A stretch of DNA of 64,000 nucleotides from Luscinia megarhynchos (lineage: Eukaryota; Chordata; Aves; Passeriformes; Turdidae), in assembly GCA_034336665.1 (NCBI GenBank), contig CM067564.1, forward strand, positions 47,043,451 through 47,107,450, in the 5' to 3' direction. Below, in pieces: positions 14,885 to 26,166 of the stretch. Numbering within the stretch: position 1 is the first letter of the stretch; each line of letters begins with the position of its first letter. The notes under the pieces are model-generated. The model searched no databases and had not been told where the DNA came from. It saw nothing but the letters and a program-made list of their open reading frames with translations. The position numbers were made by a program, and so were the translations under genes.

Positions 14885-14980
14885 ATTTTGGGATTTTTCT
14901 GGGGGAGGTGGGTCTGCTTTTGGGGATTTTTTGGAGGAGGGTGTGGGGGCAAAGGGTGTTGATGTTAGAGGGGATTAAAA
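14885..14980 (+). repeat. G/T-rich block with clustered G runs
   Basis: The plus strand here has repeated runs of three to five G embedded in T-rich sequence (GGGGGAGGTGGG, then GGGG, GGAGGAGGG, TGTGGGGG, AAAGGG, AGAGGGG). It is compositionally skewed, with almost no C. Loop lengths between some runs exceed nine bases, so a strict quadruplex motif is only partly met. Confidence 0.5.
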
Positions 14981-17669
14981 GTGTCCTTGTTGAAGCAGTG
15001 TGCCTGAGAGGTTTTCTGCTTTACCTGACTGCCTATTTTCAGGAGGCTTAAGACAATTTAGTACTTTTGAGATTACCTCCTCCTTGCCAAGCATCTCAGG
15101 AGCTGAACAAGAAGTTCAAAAAAGGTGGGAGGGATTAAACTGGCTTTTGTATGTGACTATATTTACACATCTGATTCCAGAGCAGGGTGGAAAGGGAGTA
15201 AAGTGTCGTTTTATTTTGAAATCAACAATAGTCAACCTTAGTCTGTAAAATGTCAAATTTGAGGGGTCAAATCGAACCCTGAGTTGAACCTTTGAGTAGC
15301 TCTTAAGCTTGTGGTGAACTGAATCAAATTGCAGGAATGATTCTTAACTCAATTGTCCCTTTAAACTCCTGCTGCTTTGCAGCTTTGCCTTCTTTCTTTG
15401 CAAACAGCTGATTTTGAGCACTCCCCCTTTTTACCTCCTGTGGAAAAAGTATAACTTTTAACTTCAAACAGAGTCAAAACACTTTACATAAACATGGCTG
15501 GTAAAGTTTAGAAAAAAATGAGGTTTTGTTTTTTTTTTTCTTCCCCTCATTCATTATTATGATTCTGGTTTGTTTGAGAGATCAACAATACAAATTGTGA
15601 ACTTTAATTTTCTGTGCAGTGTTGTCAGTGGTTGGAGGAGGTGGGAAACAGCAGTAATAGCCCAAGGTTCTACATTAGGTGTTTGATATTTGTGTCACAG
15701 GGCAATATGGTGTGCCCATTATCCTGGTGTTGGGAAATCTTTAGGACTACAGATAATGAATCCAGTGCTGTCAGTTTTCATCATTAAAAATTTCCTTGGC
15801 TCCAAGGAAAATGATTATGTGAATGAGGATTGCTGGTAAATACACAGGGAAAAGTCACAGATGATCCTGTGCACATGAGGACACTTAAGGTCAATAACCT
15901 TTTTTTCAGTCAGAAGGTAAAAATGCAGAAATTTGCTAAAATCCTCTTTTAAAATGTATGTAAAATCATATTGTGATACTTTCTTTACCTTTAAGATAAT
16001 GCACAATCTTGCACTGAAGCCTTCATTTTTTTTGTGGTTGTCAGTCCATGAGTTTTTGAAACAGGGGCCACACAAAAATTTCTGACTTCCCAGTGATCTA
16101 GAAACTACCCTCCTAAAATCCACATCAGCTTCTAACCAAATTTCACTTCTGCTTCAGGTGTGATGGTTTCCCCTCTCTCTGGGCTCTGTGTAATATAAAT
16201 GTTTCCTGGTTTCAAGTGGGAAGCATCAGTCCTGTTACTGGGCCAAATTTTCATGGTCCTTTCAAGTGTGTACTATAGAAACAAAATAAAACTCCTGCCC
16301 AAAACCCACAGAAAAAAATCAGCTTGCAAAGGTTTCTGACAGTGTGCTCCATGGAAAGATTTTATGTCATTTAAAATAGTTTAACTCTAGCTCTTTTGTA
16401 TTCTCATGCTCATGGCTTGCTGTTTTAAAGACCTGTTATTTTTAAGACTCCATACCAGTGTTAATCAATTTTAGCTGCATGTCCCCAGACTGTGTATGAA
16501 GACAATATATTTATGCTTTTATTTGTCAAAGAAAGCTCTGTGCCAAACCAAGGTCTTAATAATCAGGCAGTGCTGGGTGGGGAATTTTTTTTGTTTAGCT
16601 GTGTTTGTCCTGGAGATTGTTAGGCTGAAGTATTTGTTTAAAAGAAACAAAATGAAAATGAGGGTCTATAGCCAAGTTTTCAAATGATCCTCTTGCTCAC
16701 TGGCAGTTGCTGAGACAGGAAAAGTGATGGCTAGTGATTCAAAAATCCTTCATGCTCTCATTTTTTGGCATTTGAGCTCCTAAGAGAGTCTGGCCTTTTT
16801 CCTGCATCCTGAGATTAGTCGAAGCACTGGTTTTGGGAGGTTTTTTTATGATCTACACAGTCCAAAATTACAACATTGGTTGGGAAGTTTTTAAGACATT
16901 TTTTTGCTAAGGCATCTCCTTCGAGATGTTGGCCACCTTTACCCATTCTTGACTTCAAAGAGTGTTGTTGATTGAGTTTCACACAGGCATATCATACCAG
17001 AAGCAGCCCTCAGTTTGGGGAGGTACCCTTTCATTAGGCTGTGAACCTCTCCTGGCATTTCTTCTCCATGAGTCTCAGTTGTTTCTAATCCTGTGTTTAA
17101 CTTTCCTGAGAACTTTGGTTTGGCAGAGGAATGTATTTGCTTGTTTGGGGCAGGCTGTGTTTTGCTGCTTTGCTTGAATTTCGTAGTGTTCTCCAAAATC
17201 ACAGTCACATACTTGGGAATCTTGCCAGTGTTTTAAACTTCAAATAGTGATAGTAAGATTTGTGTGCTCATTTGAGGCTTACATAAAGCTAAAGCTAATA
17301 TTTGTGGGCATGATTAAATGTGTTTGGTATTTTGGAGGGGAGGGATGTATCTAGCTTATGAGTTATATTTGCTGCCTTGTGGGGATTCTTATGAAATGTA
17401 GCAGCAGCTCAACAGGTTATCTAGCAGAGGGAGAGTTAATGCATAGTGCTGATACTCATGAATCAGGAGATTAATGCCTGCCTTACACCTCTTAATAAAA
17501 ACAGCAGAGAACAACAATCTTATCAACATGCCTGTAATCTGTAAACAAGTTGTAGTCAAATACAAACAGATTTTTATCATTATCCTGCGCCAAACCATGT
17601 GACTTTGCAGTGAAATACTTGCAGGAGATGAGTTAATAATACATGTTTGACAACAGTTGCAGCCAAAGG

Positions 17670-17686
17670 AAAAAAAAAAAAAAAAA
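17670..17686. repeat. Poly-A homopolymer
   Basis: Seventeen A residues between an AAAGG and a GAAATC context. No element body is recognisable beside it. Confidence 0.7.
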
Positions 17687-17945
17687 GAAATCATTAATGC
17701 TAACATGAGCAAGATAATTGGGATTTGTGGGGGAGTGAATGTCCAGATATGAACTTTTGAACTGCCAAGCATTAAAGTGAGTTGCTTCCTCTCAGCAACT
17801 GCTACAAGGCTGCTTGTAATTTTTTTTTGAACACCCAGAGTCAAGGAAAAAGTGGAATGTGCTAAATCTTCCAATTAATAGAGATAGTACTGATGCATCA
17901 ATTTGCAAGCTGATCACTTCTTGTCCTTCTGCACATAAACTGCTA

Positions 17946-18045
17946 TCACAGAATCACAGAATGGTTTGGGTTGGAAGGGATCTTTAAACTTATTCAGTTC
18001 CATGCCCCTGCCCTGAGCAGAGACACCTTCCACTGGATCAGGTTA
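17946..18045 (-). mobile_element. CR1 LINE, 3'-end fragment
   Basis: The plus strand starts with TCACAGAATCACAGAATGG and continues GTTTGGGTTGGAAGGGATCT, which is the reverse complement of the CR1 3' terminus with its octamer-like tail. It continues through the usual 'ccctgcc...gacaccttccactgga-caggtt' segment, so only about 100 bp of 3' untranslated sequence remain. CR1 elements are typically strongly 5'-truncated at insertion, and this copy fits that. The octamer end lies at the left, giving minus orientation. Confidence 0.93.
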
Positions 18046-21000
18046 ATCACAGATCCACTGAAAAATGAGACATTTGTGGCCTCCAGAGAGGAGGCTGAAA
18101 AGATGTGTTTCTGGAAAGAAACGACCTTGGAGAAAAGGAGGGGGAAAAGAAGGCTTAGCAAGATGAAGAGGAAAGATCTGGGAGTTGAAACAAGTCGTGG
18201 AGGATTTGCTGAGGAAGATAAGCAGAGATGAATGTTGGGGAAATGCCTGGAGACAGCTGGTGAGGCTCAGGATGGGTAACAGTGAGCAGTGGCACAGGAT
18301 GGACCAGCACAAGCTCTGACCCATGCCAGGGGGGTGGAGACCTTGTGAGTGTAGCCTGAGTGCAGAATGGGAGGTGTAACAGAAGGTAAATCTGAATTTC
18401 CTTCCTGTCTAAATAACTCCTTGCCTCTCTGTGAACAGTCTGCTGAAACATGAGCAGATATCCAAACCCATATATATTTATAAAGTCACTCCTTAAGTGG
18501 GGGTATGCAGCACTTGCAAAAGCAGAAATAAATTCTGACTCCTAGATTTAAACATGTCATGGATAGACATGCATGCACATGATGTACAGGCTCAGAGATG
18601 ATGTGGGATTACAGTAGTTCCATAAATGCTGTTTAGAGCAGGCTGTGGGACTGTAAGCAGCAGTGTAATCATCTCCAGAGGAGATAGCTGTCTTTTCAAT
18701 GCCAGTCCACTTCTAAAAAGCACAAATAAGCTCAAAACACTTGGAATTAAATGGTACTCTGTGAAGAGTAGGTAGGATTCATTACACACATTCCTAATTA
18801 GGTCTTAGAACAGAAATTATTTTTATATGGTATTAAATAACATGTTTTGCTTTGAACTCTCAAACCTCACTCTAATCACCTTCCAGCTTTCTTGGGTTCA
18901 AACTAAACCCCCCCTCTTTTTCCTCAAATAATCCATCAAGGGTTGTTAGCTGGGGGAAAAGAGTCCTCAGAGAAGCGGGTAAGTTGGTGATATAATTGGT
19001 TTCCTCTCAAAAATGTGTATGAATGAAGATAGTTGCAGCTGTTAGTGAGTACAGAGATAAACTTTCCATGCTTTAAGTCTTTTGATAAGTATTTGTGTAT
19101 GTATTTTGCAGCTAACCCACTTTAAGGGGAAAAAACCAAATAAATTGGATAGCTCTACATCATAAAAAGTAAAGGAAATTATAAACTTTTTTTAATTGCT
19201 TGACTTTGCACATGAAAGACATGGAAAAGTAGATGTAAAACCCTGGTCTGAAACTGGAATAAAGGATGATGGATGCAAAGAAGTTTCTACATAAAGGTTA
19301 TAAATAATTTTCTACCTGTTTTTCTCAGGGCTTTGATACTCCTCCTAGCATAGGTTCTTCTCCTCCAGCAGGTTCTCCCTATAGCCTTCATCACTGATTA
19401 TTTGGGGAGTTGGACTGGAAGTCTCTCTTCTCCTTCTCCCAACTTTTCACAATCCTTAGTCCATCTTCTTCTCCAAATATTAATTGAAATTAATGTTACA
19501 TCACAAGTCTCAGCAGAATGCTTATGACAGACCCCTAAGTATGGTCCTTTAGAGTGACTCTGACATATAGCTACAATATGCTTGGTCTCCAGTCATACAT
19601 GTGGAGCTCTCAAGCTGAAATATAAAAGAGAAAGTCACAAATTGTTTCAGCTTCAGGTCATCAAATCTCAGTGGTGAGTGAGACACTGAACTTTCATAGC
19701 AAAGCTGCCATTAAGAGCAGGCCAGCATCAGCTCTGAGCCCACTAAACTAGGTTAGACTTTAAAGCACATAAGTATGTCTGTCTAACAACAAAAACCTTT
19801 TAAATTAGGTCAAGTGAAACTACTCTGTAACTGCAATTGACTCTAGCAATATTAGTTCAGGTTGTTTTTTCTTTATGAGAGTCTCTGTATTAGAGATTTG
19901 TATTCGTGTAATTATTGGCCAAATGCCTGACTGAAATTTCTTTCTGTCAAATGAAGACATGAACAAAAGAAGAGTTTAATTTACATGGCTTTTGTGTGTG
20001 TGAGTGTGTGTGTGATTTACAGTGATTTTTAGAGGGGTGTCTGAGCAGACAGTGCCCCATTAAGTTCAGTGTAGTTTTCAAAATCTGCCAGAAACTCTGG
20101 CAAATATTTAAGCAGCTGGTTAAGGTTCGGGTTTTTACTTCTTAAAACAAAACAAAACAAATATATAAATACTGTTTTTCATTTTCAATTAGGTTGGATA
20201 TCAACATTTAAGTGAGCTTGATTCAACTCATGAAGGAATGGAGGACTGGCTGTATTTTTAGTGCCCGTGCTGCAGGTATTTAACTGTAAAAGGAGTTTGG
20301 CAGGACAATGTCCAGGAAAATGCATCATTAAACTGGGAGGGGGCAGCACCATTCTCACCAAGGTGGTGTGAGAAAGGTGGGGCACACAAGGATCTTTTCC
20401 TTGTGGTGTAAAAAATCTCGGTGCAGATGTGAAGTGTTTGAATTTTCTCGGATGAATGTGGTCAGTGAACCACATCTCCTTTCCACTGATTGCTGGCTTT
20501 AAAACGTATTAAATATTTGCTGCCTCAGCCATAGGGTTCAGAAAATGCTTCACTCGGTGAGTCACAGCAAATGCATGGCATAGTTAGCATCTGTTGGGGT
20601 TAATTGACAGAGAACTCTTCAAAAACAGAAATAGACTCTTAACTCCTCTGCCTACTGTTTCGTCTTTTCACAGAGATGACACAAAGGGAAGAAAATCTTT
20701 ATGCAGAATCTCATTGAATTGATGAGGTTATACAGAGCAATAACAGGCAATGTGTGGCTTTACGTGCCTAAAGTGTTTTGTGAAACCCAACAATTTACTT
20801 GTGCATATTTAGGATATCCAAGACACATTCCAGAGAACGCTTGTAACAAAACCCCTGCTCCTGCACTCCCTAACACCTTTGTCCCCTGGGTTCCACCCTG
20901 CTGTTGAGTTGAAGCCTTTTTTCATCACATCTTGATTAATATTAGGTGCTAAAAGCAAATTGGTGATAACTGCTGGTCGTGACAGCTCTTGTGCAAGCTC

Positions 21001-22100
21001 TTGCCAATGGCAGCACTAGTTCTTTCCTGCTCTTACCTGCAGCAGCCTCCGTATTTTAATCATGGGCCCCAAGCAGAAATTGTCAATTAGATTGAGCCTT
21101 GTGGTTGTCTTTGAATAAATGTTCTTTAGCAGATAGATTTAGTGCCTTGCTACTCTATTCCCCTGGTTTCTATGTGCAATATACCTTCCATATATACTAA
21201 AATGAAGTATCTTCCTGGGGAAAAAAAAATCTATCCAATCACACAGCAGATAAAGTGGCTACTCTGCTGAACTCCAGAAAGAAATGAGAGGGCTTGATGA
21301 ATGCCTTGAGGCCAAAACAATGATTCTCTTGCTGCTTTCCCTTGGAAACAAAAATCTAAGATGGAAAATCTGAGTTATTTCAATTTAAACAGTATGGAGG
21401 ATTGTGGTAAAAGAGACAGTGTCACTTCTTTTATCACATCTACATTTGATCAATGTCTCTTGAACAGTTTTGTCCCAAGTGGGATGATGGAAAAAGGGAT
21501 CCTCTGTGTATCTGGCTACAAATTATTGATAAATGGGGTAGGATCTGTGAGGATGCAGGGCAAGCTGTTCCACTGACTCATGAGAGCTGTGGGGGATGCT
21601 GGGTGCAAACACACTCAGTTTTGCTTCAAAGAATGATGGCATAGTCAGAAACTTAAAAATCACAGACATTTTCCACATAATTATATCTGTTGGACTTGAG
21701 TGGGCTGTGTAAAGGAAAGATGATAGAGTCTGGAGCTTGCTTGTCAGAGAAAAGTGTAGTCCAAGGCAGGGAGGGACTGCACGTCATCTTACATCAAACC
21801 AGTGTCTGATCCATTCTTTCAAAGGAGTTGTAGTTCTCTTTTGTAGTGGAATTGACTACATACACATGATGCTTGCACTCTGGAGCAAGTGAATGAGGGA
21901 GAACATCTCTCACTGGGAGGAAAACATCCCCCTTGCATGGTGTGTGATGGGTATAGGTTATTGAGAAAAACAAGATCCCAAGCGCTCCATGGTGCTGGGC
22001 CAGAGCATGTCCATCACCCCCAGGAGACATGGGGAGGACTGCCATTATCTGCCTAATAAATGGAGTCCAGAACTGAGACTGGGGTCTGGACACTGAGGCT
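18046..22100. other. Gene-free stretch
   Basis: Nothing recognisable as a gene. The first 300 bp (18046-18345) are strikingly purine-rich on the plus strand (GAGAGGAGG, GGAGGGGGAAAAG, GGAAAGATCTGGGAG) and give short overlapping open frames on both strands. I find no known family there. A short TG repeat lies at 19992-20014. The remainder is ordinary AT-rich sequence. Confidence 0.55.
19992..20014. repeat. (TG)n microsatellite, short
   Basis: TTGTGTGTGTGTGAGTGTGT continues for a few more units, with a single A interruption. It is short and probably of low variability. Confidence 0.7.
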
Positions 22101-22560
22101 GAATCACAGAATCACTTAGGTTGGAAAAGGCTTCCAATTTTGCACAAAAGTACCTTTGATGGATGCCCACTAAATCATATTGCAAAGTGCCAGGTCCAGT
22201 CATTATGTGGAACACTTCCAGGAATGGTTAATCCACCACTTCCCTGGAAATCCTGTTCCAGAGTTTAACCACGCTTTCAGTGATGGAATTTTTCCTAATA
22301 TCCAACCTGAACCTCCCTCTGGTGCAGCCTGAGGTCATGTCCTCTCATCCTGTTGCTGATTGCCTGGGAGCAGAGCCTGACCCACCTGGCTGTACCCTCC
22401 AGCCAGGGAGTTCTGGAGAGTGAAAAGGTCCCCCCTGAGCCTCCTTTTCTCCAAGACAAACAACTCCTCAGCTGCTCCTTATCAGAGGTGTGCTCCACAC
22501 CCTTCCCCAGCTCCATTGCACTTCTCTGGACGTGCTCCAGTCTTGTGGTGAGGAGCCACT
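22101..22560 (-). mobile_element. CR1 LINE, 3' part (about 460 bp)
   Basis: The copy begins with GAATCACAGAATCACTTAGG and TTGGAAAAGGCTTCCAA (the CR1 3' end reversed). It runs through the reverse complement of the conserved 3' body: GAACCTCCCTCTGGTGCAGC, TGAGGTCATGTCCTCTCATC, GGGAGCAGAGCCTGACCC, CCTGAGCCTCCTTTTCTCCA, AACAACTCCTCAGCTGCTCC and CTTCTCTGGACGTGCTCCAG. After the last word a short deletion joins CTTGTGGTGAGGAGCC, which in intact elements lies about 20 bp further on. This covers the 3' UTR and the very end of ORF2. The early part (22140-22260) follows a 'GGATGCCCACTAAATCATAT' variant rather than the 'gacaccttccactag' variant of the other minus copies, so it is probably a different subfamily. 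No coding capacity survives. Confidence 0.95.
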
Positions 22561-22971
22561 TTCCACTAGAAATTTTCACAAGAATAGTTTGTCCTTTGTA
22601 ATTTTGTCTCTTTGGGATTTTCTTTTTTTGGTTGGGGTTCTTTTTAGTTGTTCTTCATTTCACCAAACTAGCTTTTGAAAAAGTGAAAATTTAAAAATTA
22701 AAACTAAAAATAAATCTGACAAAACCAACAGAAACACAGGAAGAAGTGAAAAAGTTTCTCTAGCACATATTTCAGCAGTTGTCCTCACCAGCTCTGAGTG
22801 CAGACACGAGTCGGTGACTGAAAACACGATGTTTAGGGCTGGAAGTAGACAAAAGGATTTGTGGTGCTTGGCAGTGGATGTGCATTATCCAACACGTGCT
22901 CCTCTGTGTGAGAGTATGGCTGGGGGAGGCAAAAGAGAAAGGGAATAGTTGTTACCCTGTTATGAATGGCT

Positions 22972-23040
22972 ATAATTAGGTACCTTGCCCAAGGTGACAT
23001 GGAAATCCTCTGTCAAAAATGAAAATGGTAATCCAGGTCT
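22972..23040 (-). mobile_element. MIR-like SINE fragment
   Basis: TAGGTACCTTGCCCAAGGTG, then ACATGGAAATCC and AATGGTAATCCAGGTCTTG, match the reverse complement of MIR ('gtaacttgcccaaggtcacac ... ggaatccaggtct') in order. The central part between the two words is worn. It lies about 400 bp to the right of a CR1 copy and is much older in appearance. Confidence 0.6.
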
Positions 23041-23330
23041 TGTGGAGAAAAGCCTGCTGCAATACACACAAAGTTATCCTTCCTCTTCTGCTGCTGCTTT
23101 CCAGCTAAGCCCTTTCCTCCAGGGCTGTGGGCATTGGTCTTACCTCTAGGAACACAATGATTCAAAGAAAAGGTGCTCGGGCAGAAAGGATTAGTAACTC
23201 TAAGCTTCCCACCACGGGCAGTGTGTAGAACAAATGCCTCTTACCGGCAGTTCAAAGGTCCGTCCTCGGTTGTGAGGGGTTTTTTGGGGGTGGTTTTGCT
23301 GTAATATTTTAATAATTACCTGGATTTGTG

Positions 23331-23470
23331 TCGGAGTGGGAAGGGCTCCGGCGGCTCTGGGCTGAGCGGGATGGAGGCAGCGCTTGCCGGCGCTTCCCCT
23401 GCAATTGCAGAGCGACTCTCGTGCCTCCTTTGAATTTCCTTTGTCGTTATGGAACACAACAGGCTGACGG
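23331..23470. promoter_or_regulatory. CpG-dense patch, candidate regulatory element
   Basis: Eleven CpG dinucleotides occur in 140 bp (for example CTCCGGCGGCTC, GAGCGGG, CAGCGCTTGCCGGCGC, GAGCGACTCTCG), against a background where CpG is rare over hundreds of bases. It is too short for a classical CpG island. There is no clear TATA box, and no open frame that I recognise starts here. It could be a small promoter, an enhancer kept unmethylated, or part of an unrecognised exon. The call rests on composition alone. Confidence 0.3.
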
Positions 23471-24107
23471 CTTGATATTAAAAGCAATTGTGTTTCCATT
23501 CATGCAGATGCCAGCCTGTTTAGGTGAATTTACTAAGTCCCTAGACGTACATTTTTATATTATTGCCGTCTCTGGGCCGTGCTGAGCATTTTAATTCTCT
23601 GAAAATAACCTCTGTTTTCCTTTCATCTCTTCATTAGCTCTTTCATCATGAGGACATGAATTTAAAAAAATATATATCTCTTAAAGTTGTGTGTAATAAA
23701 GATGTTTGTATCATTCCAATTTGTTGAGCTGTGCTTTTAACGTTGCATGGCTTTCACAACCATGAAATGGCACAATTATTTCTGTGCTGTATTGCTTTGT
23801 ACCCTGAGGTTCCATTTAAAACAAAGCAGAGAGATGTGTTTATAGGCAGTATTGAAAGCAATGTATATGGATCTTGATGTCAGGCATATTTTATTGAAGT
23901 AAGATTAAATGACAAGTTCTGCACTATTGAAGTGAAATCAGAATGAGATTTTGTGCCGAGCTGCACATTGTTAAATCAAAATTAAAGTAATACCAAGCTG
24001 TGTTGTTATCTTTGTGGCTTTTTGGTGGCATCTTTTAAAAATGAAGTTTATAGCCAATTATAAGTATTTTAAAGTAAATATTCTGAGCTTTCTGGACACG
24101 TTGCATC

Positions 24108-24127
24108 ATGGCACATGCATGTGCCAT
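24108..24127. repeat. Perfect 20-bp palindrome
   Basis: ATGGCACATGCATGTGCCAT equals its own reverse complement without a loop. It contains two CANNTG E-box words (CACATG and CATGTG) flanking a central ATGCAT. It may be a dimeric binding site or a chance palindrome. Confidence 0.8.
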
Positions 24128-25951
24128 CATATATCAGAAGACTGAAGTTTCCTGCTATACGTTGTGCATGTATGTTTTGATTAAATCCTTTCAAATAAAA
24201 CTAATTTTGTTTCTATATAAAATCACACCATTAAGTACATCTCAGGTAAAAAGCCCTTCTTATTTGATCTCTTCACCTATTTTGTTGCTCTGAAAATAGT
24301 CTCAGAAGATTCAGGTTTTTTTCAAGAGGGAGAGATTTAAATTATATCTGTTTTAAAGTTAATGCCTGGGGTTGGCTCTAATTAATATCTGCATCACAGG
24401 AAGGACAACAGTATGAGAAAAATAGTAAAATTTTGAATTTTCTTTCTGTCTACAGTTTTTATTTTGCTGGGAGGGGATTATATAGGAAACAGTTTTCCTT
24501 GCAAATTTGCATTTTTGATTCATAGAAGTGATACATTTCTGATTAGCAAGGGGGTCTCCCAAAATACAGGGTTAATTAGACTATTTGTGTTCCAGAATGT
24601 GAAGGAATTGCCTCTTAAAGGATGGTCAAATCACATATCTTGCTTTAGTGTTTTGAGGTGAGCTGCACTGCAGGAACACCTTGTAGTTTGCACAGGCACT
24701 AAAATTTCTGTTATGGTACAGTATTAGTGTCTGGAAAATACAGTTACTTGAGTAGATGGCTCAAACTTCTTAGTGTGCTATTGCAGGAATTTGAGTATGT
24801 AAGGGAACACCACCTTCCTATTTTAACTGCATGTTCAGCCTGGACTCTGAATGTCAAGTTGGATTTTTTTTTAATCATCACTGGCGTTATTACGTCTCTC
24901 ACCTCTTTTTCCCATGAGACAGTAATCTTAGCAATATATGATCTAATAAATATAGATGATTTAAAATCCCAGCTGCCTTTATTCCATCTAGTCATGGTTT
25001 AGCCTCTGCCTGGTATGTGTCACGTTGTGACTGTCTTCACCTTTTTTTTATCCCTGGCTTCCTTTCCAGGTTTTTTCTTTTTTTCCATTAAAATTGCAAA
25101 AGATGGAGTTTCTCCTGCAATGTGTTTTATGCAGCATTCAACACAATCAGACCTGTTTCTCATTTTAGGCCTGTAGACATTAGTGTCTCAAATATATTCT
25201 TACTACAGCTATTATTTTTTAATATGTGGATTTTTATAGCTGAGTCCCAGACTCCACCCACAAGGGTGAATAATATAGAACTACTGTGTAGAATATACTT
25301 ATAGGGTCAGGTCAGCATTCTAGTCCAAAATTTCTGCTTTAATCATTGACTGATGATTGTGTTAAATGGCATATAACTATAGAGAGAGCATCATATAAAA
25401 TAAAATTCTACATTATAACAAAATCTGTGCACAGAACTATGATTTTTGCCTGTGCACTGAAAGGCTGTGGCTTTGAGTTTTGTTTTGTTTGTGCTTTTTT
25501 TCCCAGTGTTAGCAAAATCTATCTACAGATTAAATCCTATCTGTAGGACTGCTATTAGGTGAGGACTAGCAATGTTTGAAAGCTCAGCTTATGAAAACAT
25601 GTTTTTCCAGGGGGAGAAAGGAAGAAAAGTTGCTTTAATTTAGTTTAATGTTTCCAGTCCTTTGGGTGGCACAGTAAGAAGGTCTTTTGCCAAGCACAGA
25701 GGGAGAAGAGAGTAAATGACTTATTGTCGGTTCAAATATTTGTCTGTTACAACTTGAGGATGCTAGGCCCACAGATTTTTAGATAATTTTTGGATTTTTT
25801 CCTTTTGTTTCCATTTTTATGGAGAAATTTGATACTTGAAGAAATTGAGGAATTTACCACACAGTGAAAAATCAAGTTGAATGTATTTGTTAATACCAAC
25901 CCCACAGCTGTCTTGTCCATTTTTAATGGGCACATAATTCTAGGGCTTGAA

Positions 25952-26033
25952 GAATTAAAAAGAAAGAAAGAAAAAGGAAAAAAACAAAAAACGATAAAAA
26001 AATTAAAAAAAAAAAAAAAACCAAAAAAAAACC
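25952..26033. repeat. A-rich low-complexity tract
   Basis: About 80 bp of A interrupted by G or C (AGAAAGAAAGAAAAAGG, later a run of 16 A). No element body with terminal repeats is visible upstream. An open frame passes through it and owes its lysines to the tract. Confidence 0.7.
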
Positions 26034-26153
26034 ACAGTATGATGTCTTTTGTGGAAAATTTTGCAGTCAGTCATGTTTCTTCAGGTTTGCCCAAATGGGC
26101 AGAAATGGTGAATCCATAGTGATGACCTCTGTCTAAATGGTGCTGCTGCTGTT

Positions 26154-26166
26154 GTTAACTGTTAAC
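26154..26166. promoter_or_regulatory. HNF1-like inverted repeat
   Basis: GTTAACTGTTAAC is two GTTAAC half sites separated by one base, close to the known HNF1 homeobox consensus GTTAATNATTAAC. No promoter or gene is recognised nearby, so function is unsupported. A single 13-bp match in 64 kb can be chance. Confidence 0.2.

Larger units (their letters stand above)
1..17945. other. Gene-free stretch, no supported coding sequence
   Basis: Both strands hold only short open frames (under about 170 codons) that overlap one another, show no recognisable domain and are what AT-rich vertebrate DNA gives by chance. I see no RNA gene. The recognisable contents are a MIR-like fragment near 8.6 kb, a 24-nt poly-A at 6970, a G-run cluster at 11551, a G/T-rich block at 14885-14980, an AT dinucleotide-like tract at 5191 and small A- or T-rich runs. 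Intron or intergenic DNA is the simplest reading. A short spliced exon cannot be excluded by eye. Confidence 0.6.

Noticed and set aside
16158..16230. TGTGATGGTTTCCCC, resembling the start of some avian LTRs
   Set aside because: No matching CA end, primer-binding site, polypurine tract or second LTR is visible. A single short word is not enough.
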